From assembly GCF_020171945.1 (NCBI RefSeq), contig NZ_JAIVAP010000002.1, forward strand, positions 434,001 to 498,000: DNA of 64,000 nt. The letters are read 5' to 3'. How positions within the stretch are numbered: position 1 is the first letter of the stretch; each line of letters begins with the position of its first letter. A program made the translations under genes and the position numbers. This document shows positions 55,607 through 64,000 of this stretch, piece by piece. The DNA is from Bacillus infantis. Its GTDB lineage: Bacteria; Bacillota; Bacilli; Bacillales; Cytobacillaceae. The notes below the pieces were generated by a model. The model had not been told where the DNA came from. It saw only the letters and a list, made by a program, of their open reading frames with translations, and made no database searches.

Positions 55607-55990
55607 TTATTTCTTCGCTTTGATTTTGCCTGACCATTTTTTGAAGCCGCCCTGCAGCTGGTGGAGGTCTTTATAGCCTCTGCGGTATAAGAACTGGGCT
55701 GCACGTCCGCTGCGCATTCCGCTTTGGCAGTACAGGTATACAGGCTTGTCCGGGCGGATTTCCTTCATGCGCATTTTCATCTGTGATAACGGGATATTCC
55801 TGGACCCCAGAATGTGGCCGGCATCAAATTCATTCGGCTCCCGGACATCAATCAGCTGAGCCTTCCGGTATCCTGCGCGGAATTCATCCTCTGTCAAGGT
55901 CTTGACGACTTTGCGCTGATAGAGCCATGATACGACAGAGTAGGTAACAAAGCCCCCGATAATGATTAAAAGAATATAAAGTGTATCCAA
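55607..55990 (-). CDS. yqhL: Membrane-anchored rhodanese-like protein (YqhL)
   Basis: 127 aa. N-terminal TM (LYILLIIIGGFVTYSVVSWLY), then a rhodanese domain with LIDVREPNEFDAGHI and the active-site Cys in YLYCQSGMRSG. Likely a sulfurtransferase facing the cytoplasm. Start TTG 55990 behind AAAGGAG on the minus strand; the frame opens 18 bases earlier over the RBS itself. B. subtilis yqhL counterpart. Confidence 0.88.
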   Translation of the reverse strand: MDTLYILLIIIGGFVTYSVVSWLYQRKVVKTLTEDEFRAGYRKAQLIDVREPNEFDAGHILGSRNIPLSQMKMRMKEIRPDKPVYLYCQSGMRSGRAAQFLYRRGYKDLHQLQGGFKKWSGKIKAKK

Positions 55991-56230
55991 TGTGACTTCT
56001 CCTTTCACGTATAGCTACGCCAGCTTTTATTATATAAGCCGGCAGCTATGCGAGTAAAGGAATTCCTGCAAAATTCACGTATTTCTCATGTTTTCGGATT
56101 TGCTGCAGACAAAGCGGGCAAGACGGGATTTTGAAATATTAGGCAAGGGCTGTTTGCTTTGTTTTTTCCGCCCATTTTGATAGACTAGAAAACATGTGCA
56201 AGACTCATAACATGAAAAAGAGGGTTACAT

Positions 56231-57067
56231 ATGCTAAAAGAAACTTGGAGATTTATCGATTCGGGCTTTGGTTCCCCATCTTTCAATATGGCTTTGGATG
56301 AGGCACTCCTCGAGTGGAACAGCGAGGGGAAGATTCCGCCTGTCATCCGCTTCTACGGATGGGATCCGGCAACGCTTTCCATTGGCTATTTTCAAAAAGC
56401 GGAAAAGGAAATCGATATGGACGCCGTCAAAAAACATGGTCTGGGATTTGTCCGCCGTCCGACAGGCGGACGGGGCGTCCTGCATGAGCATGAGCTTACG
56501 TACAGTGTCATCGTTTCAGAGGACCATCCTGAAATGCCGAAAACCGTTACCGAGGCGTACCGGGTGATCTCTGAAGGGATTCTTAAGGGGTTTCACAATC
56601 TTGGAATGGATGCCTATTTTGCTGTCCCGAAGACAGCCGAGGAGAGGGAGTCGCTTAAGAACCCGCGTTCTTCCGTCTGCTTTGATGCACCAAGCTGGTA
56701 TGAGCTTGTTGTTGAGGGGAGAAAGGTTGCCGGAAGCGCCCAGACAAGGCAGAAGGGTGTCATCCTCCAGCACGGATCCATCCTGCTCGACCTGGATGAA
56801 GATAAGCTTTTCAGCCTGTTCAAGTATCCGAATGACCGTGTGAAGGAAAGGATGCAGAGAGCGTTCAAAAGCAAAGCCGTTGCCATCAACGAGCTTAGCC
56901 GGGACAAAGTCACAATCGGACAGGCCAAGGAAGCCTTCAGAAAGGGCTTTGAGGAAGGGCTTGGCATTCAGCTTGAACCTTATGAGCTTTCCGCTGAAGA
57001 AATGGAATATGTGAACAAAATTGCAAAACACCGATATGAAAACGATGAATGGAATTTTAAAAGATAG
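56231..57067 (+). CDS. lipM: Octanoyl-[GcvH]:protein transferase LipM
   Basis: 278 aa. Transfers octanoate from ACP to GcvH in lipoate synthesis, which fits the neighbouring gcv operon. Motifs: [40 protein letters not shown] and the catalytic Cys150 in [13 protein letters not shown]; lipoate-binding Lys in [15 protein letters not shown] behind AAAGAGGG. Confidence 0.95.
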   Translation: MLKETWRFIDSGFGSPSFNMALDEALLEWNSEGKIPPVIRFYGWDPATLSIGYFQKAEKEIDMDAVKKHGLGFVRRPTGGRGVLHEHELTYSVIVSEDHPEMPKTVTEAYRVISEGILKGFHNLGMDAYFAVPKTAEERESLKNPRSSVCFDAPSWYELVVEGRKVAGSAQTRQKGVILQHGSILLDLDEDKLFSLFKYPNDRVKERMQRAFKSKAVAINELSRDKVTIGQAKEAFRKGFEEGLGIQLEPYELSAEEMEYVNKIAKHRYENDEWNFKR

Positions 57068-57086
57068 ACTGTGTTAGTGTACCTCG

Positions 57087-57160
57087 TTGATTTTGGGCTC
57101 ATTCGTGTGAAACTCTTTTTCACACGCATCTCAGCACAGCTGAAATGAGCCCAAAATCAA
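57087..57160. other. Nested palindrome (three-way junction) after lipM
   Basis: Outer arms TTGATTTTGGGCTCATT (57087-57103) and AATGAGCCCAAAATCAA (57144-57160) are a perfect 17-bp inverted repeat. Inside are two further hairpins: CGTGTGAAA/TTTCACACG (57104-57126) and TCAGC/GCTGA (57131-57143). The transcript would fold into a three-way junction. Lacks a T-run, so not a simple terminator. Role unknown; may be a mobile repeat or a structured 3' end. Confidence 0.75.
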
Positions 57161-57185
57161 TAACAATGTTTAACAAAGCCAAAAG

Positions 57186-57212
57186 AAAAAAAGCGGCCCT
57201 GTCGCTTTTTTT
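57186..57212 (+). terminator. Terminator of lipM
   Basis: AAAAAAAGCG / CGCTTTTTTT stem with a T-run, 120 bases after lipM and just past the nested palindrome. Confidence 0.8.
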
Positions 57213-57382
57213 CTGTTTGATGCGGAATTCCGCACATCCAAATTATGAATATTTTTCCATGTGGTTCATACTTAAAACGCAAGCCCCGAAATTTGCCGAA
57301 AATAATCGTTTACTGTCATTAATCGGGCAATATCTCTTTTTATCTCTGAAATCTAGTTTTTTCTGAGTTTGACAAAATTAAA

Positions 57383-57446
57383 TTGATTTGACCTCTAATA
57401 CAATATATAGTGGTGTCGAAAATATTTTATATACTATATATTGATT
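57383..57446 (+). promoter_or_regulatory. nrdJ promoter with two NrdR-like boxes
   Basis: TTGATT (57383-57388), 17-bp spacer, TATAGT (57406-57411). NrdR-like boxes (consensus ACACWATATATWGTGT): 57398-57413 matches 14 of 16 and covers the -10; 57431-57446 matches 13 of 16. Their centres are 33 bp apart, about three helical turns, the usual tandem arrangement for NrdR. Repression of nrdJ by NrdR when dATP is high is inferred from known NrdR biology. Confidence 0.75.
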
Positions 57447-57545
57447 TTGAGGTTTTGGATATGATAACTTAAGGGTATTCAAAAAAACAAATAGAAGCTT
57501 GGCTTTCTATTAAAAATAGAAAGATACATTGAAGGAGCTGTGTGT

Positions 57546-60095
57546 ATGTCTGTCGTGCTGGGACAAAAAGCAAAAGTGAACATCGAACAATTAAACAAGG
57601 ATATCCGCCTATTCCCCCAGGTGCATCCGATCACCCCTGATATGAAAATCACCCATAAAGGGGTTTCGCGTCTGGTCATGCTGGACCGCTATACGTTCAA
57701 GGATACAGAAAAGATCACTCTGGCAAACGGGGACTTCGTTGTCCTGACTGTCAAAGAAGATCCAAAATTCCCTGCCCGCGGCCTTGGCTTCATCCAGGAG
57801 ATTGACTGGGAGAACAAGACAGCCAGAGTTTTGGTGGAGGAAGAATTCCGCGGCGTCCTTGATAATCCGGATGAACCGGTAATCACGAAATCGCTGGATG
57901 TGATTGAAAAGCCGCTTGAGATCTATTATGAGCAGATTGCAAAGCGGAATGCGACAGGCCTCGCAGCAGCTGAGGAAACAGAAGAGAAGCGCAAGGAATG
58001 GTTTGAGAAATTTTACCACGAGCTTGTCAGCCTGAACTTTATCCCTGCCGGAAGGGTGCTTTATGGCGCTGGGGCGGATACGGATGTTACTTACTTTAAC
58101 TGCTATGTCATGCCGTTTGTGCAGGATTCCCGCGAAGGGATTTCAGAGCATCGCAAGCAGGTAATGGAAATCATGAGCAGGGGCGGCGGAGTCGGAACAA
58201 ACGGATCGACCTTAAGGCCGCGCAACACGCTTGCGCGCGGAGTAAACGGCAAATCCTCCGGATCGGTTTCCTGGCTGGATGATATTGCAAAACTGACTCA
58301 TCTGGTTGAGCAGGGCGGTTCAAGACGCGGCGCCCAAATGATCATGCTGACAGACTGGCATCCGGATATCATTGAATTCATCATCTCAAAAATGCAGAAC
58401 CCGCGCATCCTCCGCTTTTTGCTTGAAAATACACAGGATGAAACAATCAAGCGCTATGCCAGTGAAAAGCTGAAGTTCACTCCGCTGACTGAGCAGGAGA
58501 CCAATATGTATCAGGGAATCATCAACTATAAACAAATCCCCGGACTTGGCGGCTTCAACGAGAAGATCATCAGAGATGCGGAAAATAAGCTTGCTGCCGG
58601 AGGCAATTATACTGTCCATAATCCGGAGTTCCTGACAGGTGCCAATATCTCTGTGTGCCTGACAAAGGACTTCATGGATGCAGTTGAAAAAGATGCAGAG
58701 TATGAGCTGCGCTTCCCTGATGTGGAGTCATATGATGCCGAAACGATGAAGATCTACAATGAAGAATGGCATAAGATCGGCGATGTCCGCGAATGGGAAA
58801 AGCTGGGCCATAAAGTGCGCACCTACCGCAAAATCAAGGCAAAAGAGCTTTGGAACCTGATCAATATCTGTGCGACCTATTCCGCAGAGCCGGGCATTTT
58901 CTTCATCGACAATGCGAATGATATGACAAATGCACAAGCCTACGGACAGAAGGTAGTAGCGACGAACCCTTGCGGGGAGCAGCCGCTTGCGCCATATTCT
59001 GTCTGCAATCTGGCCGCTGTCAATCTTGCTGAAATGGCTGATAAGGAAAACAGAACAGTCGACTTTGAAAAGCTGGCCAGGACTGTTGAAGTTGGCGTCC
59101 GCATGCAGGATAACGTCATTGACGCGACGCCATATTTCCTTGAAGAAAACAAAAAGCAGGCTCTGGGAGAGCGCCGTGTCGGACTTGGCGTCATGGGACT
59201 GCATGATCTGCTGATCTACTGTGAGACTGAATACGGTTCAGAAAAAGGCAATGAGCTGATCGATAAAGTATTTGAAACGATTGCTGTAACAGCATATAAA
59301 GCTTCAGTTGAGCTTGCCGGCGAAAAAGGCAGCTTCCCGTTCCTGACAGGAGAGACGGAAGAAGAAACAAACAGGCTCCGCCGGAACTTCACAGAAACCG
59401 GCTTTATGCAGAAAATGCCGGAAGATGTGAGACAGTCCATCCTTGAAAAAGGAATCCGCAATTCCCACCTGCTGACTGTCGCACCGACAGGATCTACAGG
59501 TACCATGGTCGGGGTTTCAACAGGGCTTGAACCATACTTCTCCTTCTCATATTTCAGGAGCGGCCGATTAGGAAAGTTCATTGAGGTGAAGGCAGATATC
59601 GTACAAGAGTATCTGGACCGCAACCCTGATGCAGATCCTGAGAACCTGCCGGAATGGTTTATTTCCGCTATGGAGCTTTCCCCTGAAGCACATGCCGATG
59701 TTCAATGTGTCATCCAGCGCTGGATTGACAGTTCTATAAGCAAGACGGTCAATGCACCGAAGGGCTATAGCGTTGAACAGGTGGAAGGTGTGTATGAACG
59801 ACTGTACCGCGGCGGAGCGAAAGGCGGAACAGTATATGTCGACGGTTCCCGCGACTCGCAGGTCCTTACGCTAAAAGCGGAAGAAAACACCTTCGATGAG
59901 GAAGAAGCTAAAGAAGAAAAGCCGAAGCAGCGTGTTGTACTGGTCGACACAATCAGTGACCTCAGATCGACAGATGTAACTATCGGCTCTGAAGTAGGCA
60001 ACACCTGTCCGGTATGCCGCCAGGGCAAGGTAAAAGAAATCGGCGGATGCAACACTTGCACAAACTGCAATGCCCAGTTGAAATGCGGCTTGTAA
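57546..60095 (+). CDS. nrdJ: Adenosylcobalamin-dependent (class II) ribonucleotide reductase
   Basis: 849 aa from ATG 57546 behind AAGGAGC (an in-frame GTG lies 6 bases upstream). Makes deoxynucleotides without oxygen, using vitamin B12. The thiyl-radical Cys476 (NPCGEQPL), redox pair Cys186 (YFNCYVMPF) and Cys487 (YSVCNLAAV), RGGGVGTNGSTLRPR and VAPTGSTGTM are intact. The C-terminus is a Cys-rich tail (CPVCRQGK ... CNTCTNCNAQLKCGL) used for reduction and zinc. No N-terminal ATP cone. Not in this place in B. subtilis. Confidence 0.95.
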   Translation: MSVVLGQKAKVNIEQLNKDIRLFPQVHPITPDMKITHKGVSRLVMLDRYTFKDTEKITLANGDFVVLTVKEDPKFPARGLGFIQEIDWENKTARVLVEEEFRGVLDNPDEPVITKSLDVIEKPLEIYYEQIAKRNATGLAAAEETEEKRKEWFEKFYHELVSLNFIPAGRVLYGAGADTDVTYFNCYVMPFVQDSREGISEHRKQVMEIMSRGGGVGTNGSTLRPRNTLARGVNGKSSGSVSWLDDIAKLTHLVEQGGSRRGAQMIMLTDWHPDIIEFIISKMQNPRILRFLLENTQDETIKRYASEKLKFTPLTEQETNMYQGIINYKQIPGLGGFNEKIIRDAENKLAAGGNYTVHNPEFLTGANISVCLTKDFMDAVEKDAEYELRFPDVESYDAETMKIYNEEWHKIGDVREWEKLGHKVRTYRKIKAKELWNLINICATYSAEPGIFFIDNANDMTNAQAYGQKVVATNPCGEQPLAPYSVCNLAAVNLAEMADKENRTVDFEKLARTVEVGVRMQDNVIDATPYFLEENKKQALGERRVGLGVMGLHDLLIYCETEYGSEKGNELIDKVFETIAVTAYKASVELAGEKGSFPFLTGETEEETNRLRRNFTETGFMQKMPEDVRQSILEKGIRNSHLLTVAPTGSTGTMVGVSTGLEPYFSFSYFRSGRLGKFIEVKADIVQEYLDRNPDADPENLPEWFISAMELSPEAHADVQCVIQRWIDSSISKTVNAPKGYSVEQVEGVYERLYRGGAKGGTVYVDGSRDSQVLTLKAEENTFDEEEAKEEKPKQRVVLVDTISDLRSTDVTIGSEVGNTCPVCRQGKVKEIGGCNTCTNCNAQLKCGL

Positions 60096-60112
60096 AATTT
60101 TCATAAACAGTA

Positions 60113-60147
60113 AAAAGAGGATGGAAAAATTTTTCCGTCCTCTTTTT
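60113..60147 (+). terminator. Terminator of nrdJ
   Basis: AAAAAGAGGATGGAAAAA pairs with TTTTTCCGTCCTCTTTTT. It separates nrdJ from splB. Confidence 0.9.
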
Positions 60148-60234
60148 TTCGGTTTTGCCCCAATAATGCTCATACTACAAAAAAGTGCCGGCGACATGCC
60201 TGAGCCAAGCAAACATAGAAACGGGGTTATAAAG

Positions 60235-61260
60235 ATGAAACCATTCATGCCGCAGCTTGTATATATCGAACCGAAAGCACTCGAGTATCCTTTGGGGAAG
60301 GAGCTGAAGGAAAAATTTGAGGAGCTTGGCATTGAAATCCGCGAAACCACTTCCCATAACCAGGTGCGCGGCATCCCGGGGAATAATGAGCTTCAGCAGT
60401 ACCGGAATGCAAAATCGACACTCGTAGTAGGAATCAGGAGGACGCTAAAATTCGATACGTCCAAGCCGTCCGCTGAGTATGCAATCCCGCTGGCAACTGG
60501 ATGCATGGGGCATTGCCATTACTGTTATCTGCAGACAACCCTTGGGAGCAAGCCGTATATCCGCACATATGTAAACCTTGAGGATATCTTTGCCCAGGCT
60601 GAAAAATATATGGAGGAGCGGGCGCCTGAAGTCACCCGATTTGAAGCTGCCTGTACCTCGGATATTGTAGGGCTGGACCATTTAACACACTCATTGAAAA
60701 AGACGATTGAATTCATTGGCGGTACAGAGTATGGAAGGCTCCGCTTTGTGACAAAGTACCATCATGTCGACCATCTGCTCGATGCCAAGCATAACGGCAA
60801 AACAAGATTCCGTTTCAGCGTTAATTCGCGATATGTGATCAAGAATTTTGAACCAGGCACATCCACTTTCGATGAACGGCTCGAAGCGGCCAGGAAGGTT
60901 GCGGGGGCAGGATATCCTTTAGGCTTTATTGTTGCGCCGATCTATCTTCATGAAAACTGGAAGGAAGGCTATTTTGAGCTTTTTGAAAGGCTGAAGCAGT
61001 CGCTTGATGGCATCGAACTGAAAGATCTCACTTTTGAACTCATTCAGCACCGTTTCACAAAGCCTGCCAAGAAGGTCATTGAAAAACGCTATCCGAAAAC
61101 AAAGCTTGAAATGGATGAAGAAAAGCGGAAATATAAGTGGGGCCGCTACGGAATAGGAAAATATGTATACCAGAATGATGAAGCAAAGGAAATGGAAGAA
61201 ACCATCCGAAGCTATGTCCATTCCTTTTTTCCAGAAGCTGAAGTTCAGTATTTTACGTAA
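60235..61260 (+). CDS. splB: Spore photoproduct lyase
   Basis: 341 aa radical-SAM enzyme that reverses the spore photoproduct (thymine dimer) during germination. Cluster Cys90, Cys94 and Cys97 (GCMGHCHYC) and the H-atom donor Cys140 (EAACTSDIVG). Start ATG 60235; the frame is open from 60121 across the nrdJ terminator, which is not coding. No splA is next to it. Confidence 0.94.
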   Translation: MKPFMPQLVYIEPKALEYPLGKELKEKFEELGIEIRETTSHNQVRGIPGNNELQQYRNAKSTLVVGIRRTLKFDTSKPSAEYAIPLATGCMGHCHYCYLQTTLGSKPYIRTYVNLEDIFAQAEKYMEERAPEVTRFEAACTSDIVGLDHLTHSLKKTIEFIGGTEYGRLRFVTKYHHVDHLLDAKHNGKTRFRFSVNSRYVIKNFEPGTSTFDERLEAARKVAGAGYPLGFIVAPIYLHENWKEGYFELFERLKQSLDGIELKDLTFELIQHRFTKPAKKVIEKRYPKTKLEMDEEKRKYKWGRYGIGKYVYQNDEAKEMEETIRSYVHSFFPEAEVQYFT

Positions 61261-61362
61261 TCTGATATTTTATCCTGAATAATTAATTTGTCCGCCGTAC
61301 TATTTTTGCAGCTGCCCGATTAAAGATGTATCAAGCAGGTATCATCGACGGGAGTGGCTTGC

Positions 61363-62250
61363 ATGTATATAGACGGCGTTTTTTCAGGCGGCGGCATTAA
61401 AGGCTTTGCGCTGATCGGTGCTTTGGAGGTCATTGAGCAGAAAGGATTCCGCTTTGAAAGGGTGGCGGGCACGAGCGCTGGCTCCATTGTGGCCGGACTT
61501 TCCGCTGCAGGATACACAAGCAGGGAAATGTTCGATCTGATGAATGAACTTGATTTGAAGAAGCTGCTGGATGCCAGGAGGACACTGCTGCCTTTTTCGG
61601 CAGCTAAGTGGCTGCTTTTGTATTGGCGCCTTGGCTTGTACAAGGGAAACGAGCTGGAGAAGTGGATTGCAGAGAAGCTCGCCGCAAGGGGGATCCGTAC
61701 ATTTGGCGATCTTGCACCCCAGAAGCTCAGGGTTATTGCATCAGATCTGACGAACGGCCGGCTTGTCGTCCTCCCGGATGATTTAATGAGCTACGGGGTC
61801 GACCCTGGCCGATTCTCAGTAGCGAAAGCTATCCGGATGAGCTGCAGCCTGCCCTATTTTTTTGAACCGGTCAAACTGAAGTCATTTGAAGGGGAAACAA
61901 GTCTCCTAGTTGATGGAGGAGTGCTGAGCAATTTTCCGATGTGGCTCTTTGATAAGGAAAATGTTAAAAAGGTCCGGCCGGTACTTGGGATCAAGCTGAG
62001 CCATGATGTCTTGGACAGGGAGAAAAATAAAATCAATAATGCGATCCAGCTGTATGAGGCGCTCTTTGAGACAATGAAGGATGCCCATGATGCCCGCTAT
62101 ATTTCCCGGAAGCATGCAAAAAATATCATCTTTGTTCCGACAGAAGGCATCGTCTCTACAGAATTTGGCCTTACCGCTGAAAGAAAAGAAGAGCTGCTGG
62201 AGCTTGGGAGGCGGTCAGCGAGGAAGTTCTTCTCTCTATGGACATACTGA
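61363..62250 (+). CDS. yqhO: Patatin-like phospholipase (YqhO)
   Basis: 295 aa. Oxyanion loop FSGGGIKG at about 7-14, nucleophile Ser38 in GTSAGS and the dyad Asp in LLVDGGVLSN. Probable lipid acyl hydrolase, cytoplasmic. ATG 61363 behind GGGAGTGG; the frame opens at GTG 61354. B. subtilis yqhO counterpart. The mntR gene that precedes it in B. subtilis is absent here. Confidence 0.88.
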   Translation: MYIDGVFSGGGIKGFALIGALEVIEQKGFRFERVAGTSAGSIVAGLSAAGYTSREMFDLMNELDLKKLLDARRTLLPFSAAKWLLLYWRLGLYKGNELEKWIAEKLAARGIRTFGDLAPQKLRVIASDLTNGRLVVLPDDLMSYGVDPGRFSVAKAIRMSCSLPYFFEPVKLKSFEGETSLLVDGGVLSNFPMWLFDKENVKKVRPVLGIKLSHDVLDREKNKINNAIQLYEALFETMKDAHDARYISRKHAKNIIFVPTEGIVSTEFGLTAERKEELLELGRRSARKFFSLWTY

Positions 62251-62262
62251 GGGAATTAAAAA

Positions 62263-62285
62263 GCACTGCCAGAATTGGCAGTGCC
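62263..62285 (+). terminator. Hairpin after yqhO
   Basis: GCACTGCCA / TGGCAGTGC perfect stem with a GAAT loop, followed by CTTCC rather than a clean T-run. A stronger terminator lies at 62337-62371. Confidence 0.55.
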
Positions 62286-62336
62286 TTCCAATGGCCGGCT
62301 GCATACAGCCGCCAGTGAGCTTGAAATTTAAACAGC

Positions 62337-62371
62337 CCCGGGCATCAGAGAGTTGCCCGGTTCTTTTTTTT
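62337..62371 (+). terminator. Terminator between yqhO and yqhP
   Basis: CCGGGCA / TGCCCGG stem followed by TTC and eight Ts on the plus strand. It overlaps the end of the minus-strand yqhP gene. Confidence 0.8.
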
Positions 62372-62725
62372 GCCTTTTTTCCCGTCAATGACGGTTAAAT
62401 GAGGTGGAGATTTGCGAGCTTTTGTTTTCCTTAAGGATGTGAGCGAACCGACACTTGCCTTCCTGGTGCTGGCAGGTTCTTTCTGATATTTCCTTTTAGA
62501 TTTCTTAGCTGCTTTAACAAATGCCTGCTGCTCTTTTTTCATAGGGCCAGCTTTGTAGAAACGGCGAAACAGAAAATATACGGCAGCACCAATGAGGGCT
62601 ATTACGGCTATACTCTGCAAAAAACCGGCAGGGTCGTTTACCAATCTGCCTATTATTCCGATTATTGCGAGGCCGATGAGGCCGGCAACAATATACAATG
62701 AAGTCCGGTTATTCAAAAAAGCCAC
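62345..62725 (-). CDS. yqhP: YqhP-like membrane protein
   Basis: 126 aa. Two TM helices (LYIVAGLIGLAIIGIIGRLV; FLQSIAVIALIGAAVYFLF) then a strongly basic C-terminal tail (KKSKRKYQKEPASTRK, KKGKKKNRATL) that would face the cytoplasm. Matches YqhP in topology and place. Function unknown. ATG behind GGGAGGTGGC. Confidence 0.8.
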   Translation of the reverse strand: MAFLNNRTSLYIVAGLIGLAIIGIIGRLVNDPAGFLQSIAVIALIGAAVYFLFRRFYKAGPMKKEQQAFVKAAKKSKRKYQKEPASTRKASVGSLTSLRKTKARKSPPHLTVIDGKKGKKKNRATL

Positions 62726-62772
62726 CTCCCTATGAGCATGATGAGCATTTTCACTTGCTTTTAAACTATATT

Positions 62773-63717
62773 TTATACAATTTCTTCTGTTTTATTAGTG
62801 TCCTCGGTTTCCTTTTCCTTTTTTAGCAGTTCATTAAACGAAAGAATGGCAACTTCTGTCTGTTTATCATCCGGTTCTTTGGTCGTCAATAGCTGAAGCC
62901 AGAGTCCGGGAAGGCCGAGCCATTTCAGGACAGGCACATGCCTGACCTTATTCGTCAGCTGCAGGACCTCAAATGAAATTCCGAGTACGACGGGAATCAG
63001 GGCAAGGCGGTTTAAAATCCTGACCCAAAGCGGATCGGTCGGCACAAACATATAAATGAAGACGCCGACAATGACGGTGAAGAGGATAAAGCTGCTGCCG
63101 CAGCGATAATGGAGCCTGGACTGGGCCTGAACATTTTCAACCGTCAGCTCCTTGCCGTTCTCAAAAGCATTTATTACTTTATGCTCTGCACCATGATACT
63201 GAAACACCCGCCTGATGATCGGGGTCAATGAAACGAAATAAATATAGCCAAGGAGAAGAATGAGCTTGAAAAATCCTTCTACCAATACCTGCGCAACATC
63301 GCTTGGAAAAATCGGCTTTGTCAAAGCCGCCAGGAATACAGGAACAAGGGTAAAGATAAATTTTCCAAACAGGAAGGAAATGACCCCGATGGCTGCCACG
63401 CCGAGCCACATGGTGAGCTTGGATGGCTCCTGTTCTTTTAAGGTATGATCCTCGCTTGGATCAAGATCAAATCTCTCTGTTGAGAAATTCAAGTGCTTCG
63501 AACCGTTCGCACTGGCTTCAATGATAGCTGCTATCCCTCTCAGAAAGGGGATTTTCTTGATTGTCTGAAGGGAAGGGTTTGATTTTCTCGGCAGATGGAA
63601 GTATTCGATAGACTCATCCTTCCTTCTGACAGCTGTAACATAATGATGCTTGCCGCCGAACATGACGCCTTCAACAACTGCCTGGCCGCCATAAACGGGC
63701 TTTTGATCTTTAGACAT
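62773..63717 (-). CDS. yqhQ: DUF1385 membrane protein (YqhQ)
   Basis: 314 aa. Family start YGGQAVVEGVMFGGKHHYVTAVRR, FLRGIAAIIEASANGSKHL, the conserved YHGAEHKVINAFENGKELT near the middle, and about five TM helices. DUF1385 is widespread in Firmicutes; the function is not established. Tail E/K/T-rich. The minus-strand ATG lies 243 bases from the divergent yqhR start. Confidence 0.9.
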   Translation of the reverse strand: MSKDQKPVYGGQAVVEGVMFGGKHHYVTAVRRKDESIEYFHLPRKSNPSLQTIKKIPFLRGIAAIIEASANGSKHLNFSTERFDLDPSEDHTLKEQEPSKLTMWLGVAAIGVISFLFGKFIFTLVPVFLAALTKPIFPSDVAQVLVEGFFKLILLLGYIYFVSLTPIIRRVFQYHGAEHKVINAFENGKELTVENVQAQSRLHYRCGSSFILFTVIVGVFIYMFVPTDPLWVRILNRLALIPVVLGISFEVLQLTNKVRHVPVLKWLGLPGLWLQLLTTKEPDDKQTEVAILSFNELLKKEKETEDTNKTEEIV

Positions 63718-63960
63718 ATATGTAACACCAACCTATTGTGTACTGGGCCGAAACAGCATATTGGAAAAAGTGGATCGTGCCTGCAAGGCACTTTTTGCAT
63801 AAGCTGAATGTACCTATATTTATTCTACTAAAAAACGGATAAAACCTCTAGAGCGGAGCAAAAGTAAGATTTTTTCTCATGGCAGATGAACCTTCAATTT
63901 CTGCTTTAGATGTGATTGAAAATATAACCATGGGCATACTAAGGCAATGGAGGTGGAAAA

Positions 63961-64000
63961 ATGAAGGAAGAACATGAAAAGCTTGAACAAAATCAGAGGG
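63961..64000 (+). CDS. yqhR: Start of YqhR-like protein (cut by window end)
   Basis: ATG at 63961 behind GGAGGTGG opens MKEEHEKLEQNQR and runs to the window edge. A hydrophilic N-terminus and position after yqhQ fit yqhR, a membrane protein in B. subtilis. Identity rests on synteny. Confidence 0.5.
   Translation, partial: MKEEHEKLEQNQR

Noticed and set aside
57213-57382. Cobalamin riboswitch before nrdJ
   Set aside because: No B12-box-like core or typical long paired structure could be recognised; the region is AT-rich with the NrdR-like boxes only.
1-64000. CRISPR arrays, insertion sequences, integrases or phage genes
   Set aside because: No regularly spaced direct repeats, transposase or integrase motifs were found; the only repeats are short palindromic intergenic ones.

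Overview
This window is a chromosomal segment of a spore-forming Bacillaceae bacterium, outside the B. subtilis/B. cereus core species as far as can be judged by eye. Gene order follows the B. subtilis yqfS-yqhR region almost step by step (nfo, zur, ispG, sodA, pbpA, pst, glcK, yqgS-yqgZ, comG, gcv, lipM, yqhO-yqhR). SplB, a SpoVAF-like protein and YqgT-type wall peptidases point to endospore formation. No prophage, transposase, CRISPR array or plasmid function was seen. Functional names rest on recognised motifs and synteny; nothing was searched against a database.

Layout. 1-9.7 kb: end of nfo, dispersed palindromic repeats, yqfT, a Zur-type zinc operon (znuC-znuB-zur), a nucleotidase, ispG, yqfZ, a frameshifted chemoreceptor and a DUF1189 protein. 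9.9-21.7 kb: Na+/Pi cotransporter, sodA, an MFS protein, pbpA and the high-affinity phosphate operon pstSCAB-phoU behind a clear 11-bp-periodic Pho box. 21.7-26.5 kb: a small divergent membrane HTH/YceG-like pair, then a three-gene cluster (DUF4912 protein with an HTH, a fused GH57-like/GT4 glycosyltransferase, and a 191-aa orphan). This cluster is the least explained part of the window and the best candidate for an undescribed system. 26.6-43.2 kb: a zinc-free type L33, folate, rhomboid, glucokinase, lipoteichoic acid and wall-peptidase genes, small conserved proteins, a SufR-like regulator and mgsR. 43.2-48.2 kb: tRNA-Gln (minus strand) diverging from the comGA-GG competence pseudopilus operon, which runs into aroK and yqzE. 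48.4-55.4 kb: yqhG-yqhH (minus strand), then a tandem glycine riboswitch controlling gcvT-gcvPA-gcvPB. 55.6-64 kb: yqhL, lipM (lipoyl assembly, matching the gcv theme), a class II ribonucleotide reductase nrdJ behind two NrdR-like boxes, splB, a patatin, yqhP, yqhQ and the first codons of yqhR.

How the genes work together. Phosphate: pst, the Na/Pi carrier and possibly the chemoreceptor carry Pho-box-like repeats. Zinc: znuCB-zur has a Zur-box-like operator just after the -10, and the L33 copy lacks zinc ligands. One-carbon and lipoyl metabolism: gcv, lipM and the 5-formyl-THF cyclo-ligase. DNA maintenance and nucleotides: nfo, splB and nrdJ.

Non-coding structure: three families of Bacillaceae-type palindromic intergenic repeats (copies at about 0.8, 1.0-1.27, 4.6, 16.7 and 30.4 kb), a nested three-way-junction palindrome after lipM, and many strong intrinsic terminators, several shared between convergent genes.
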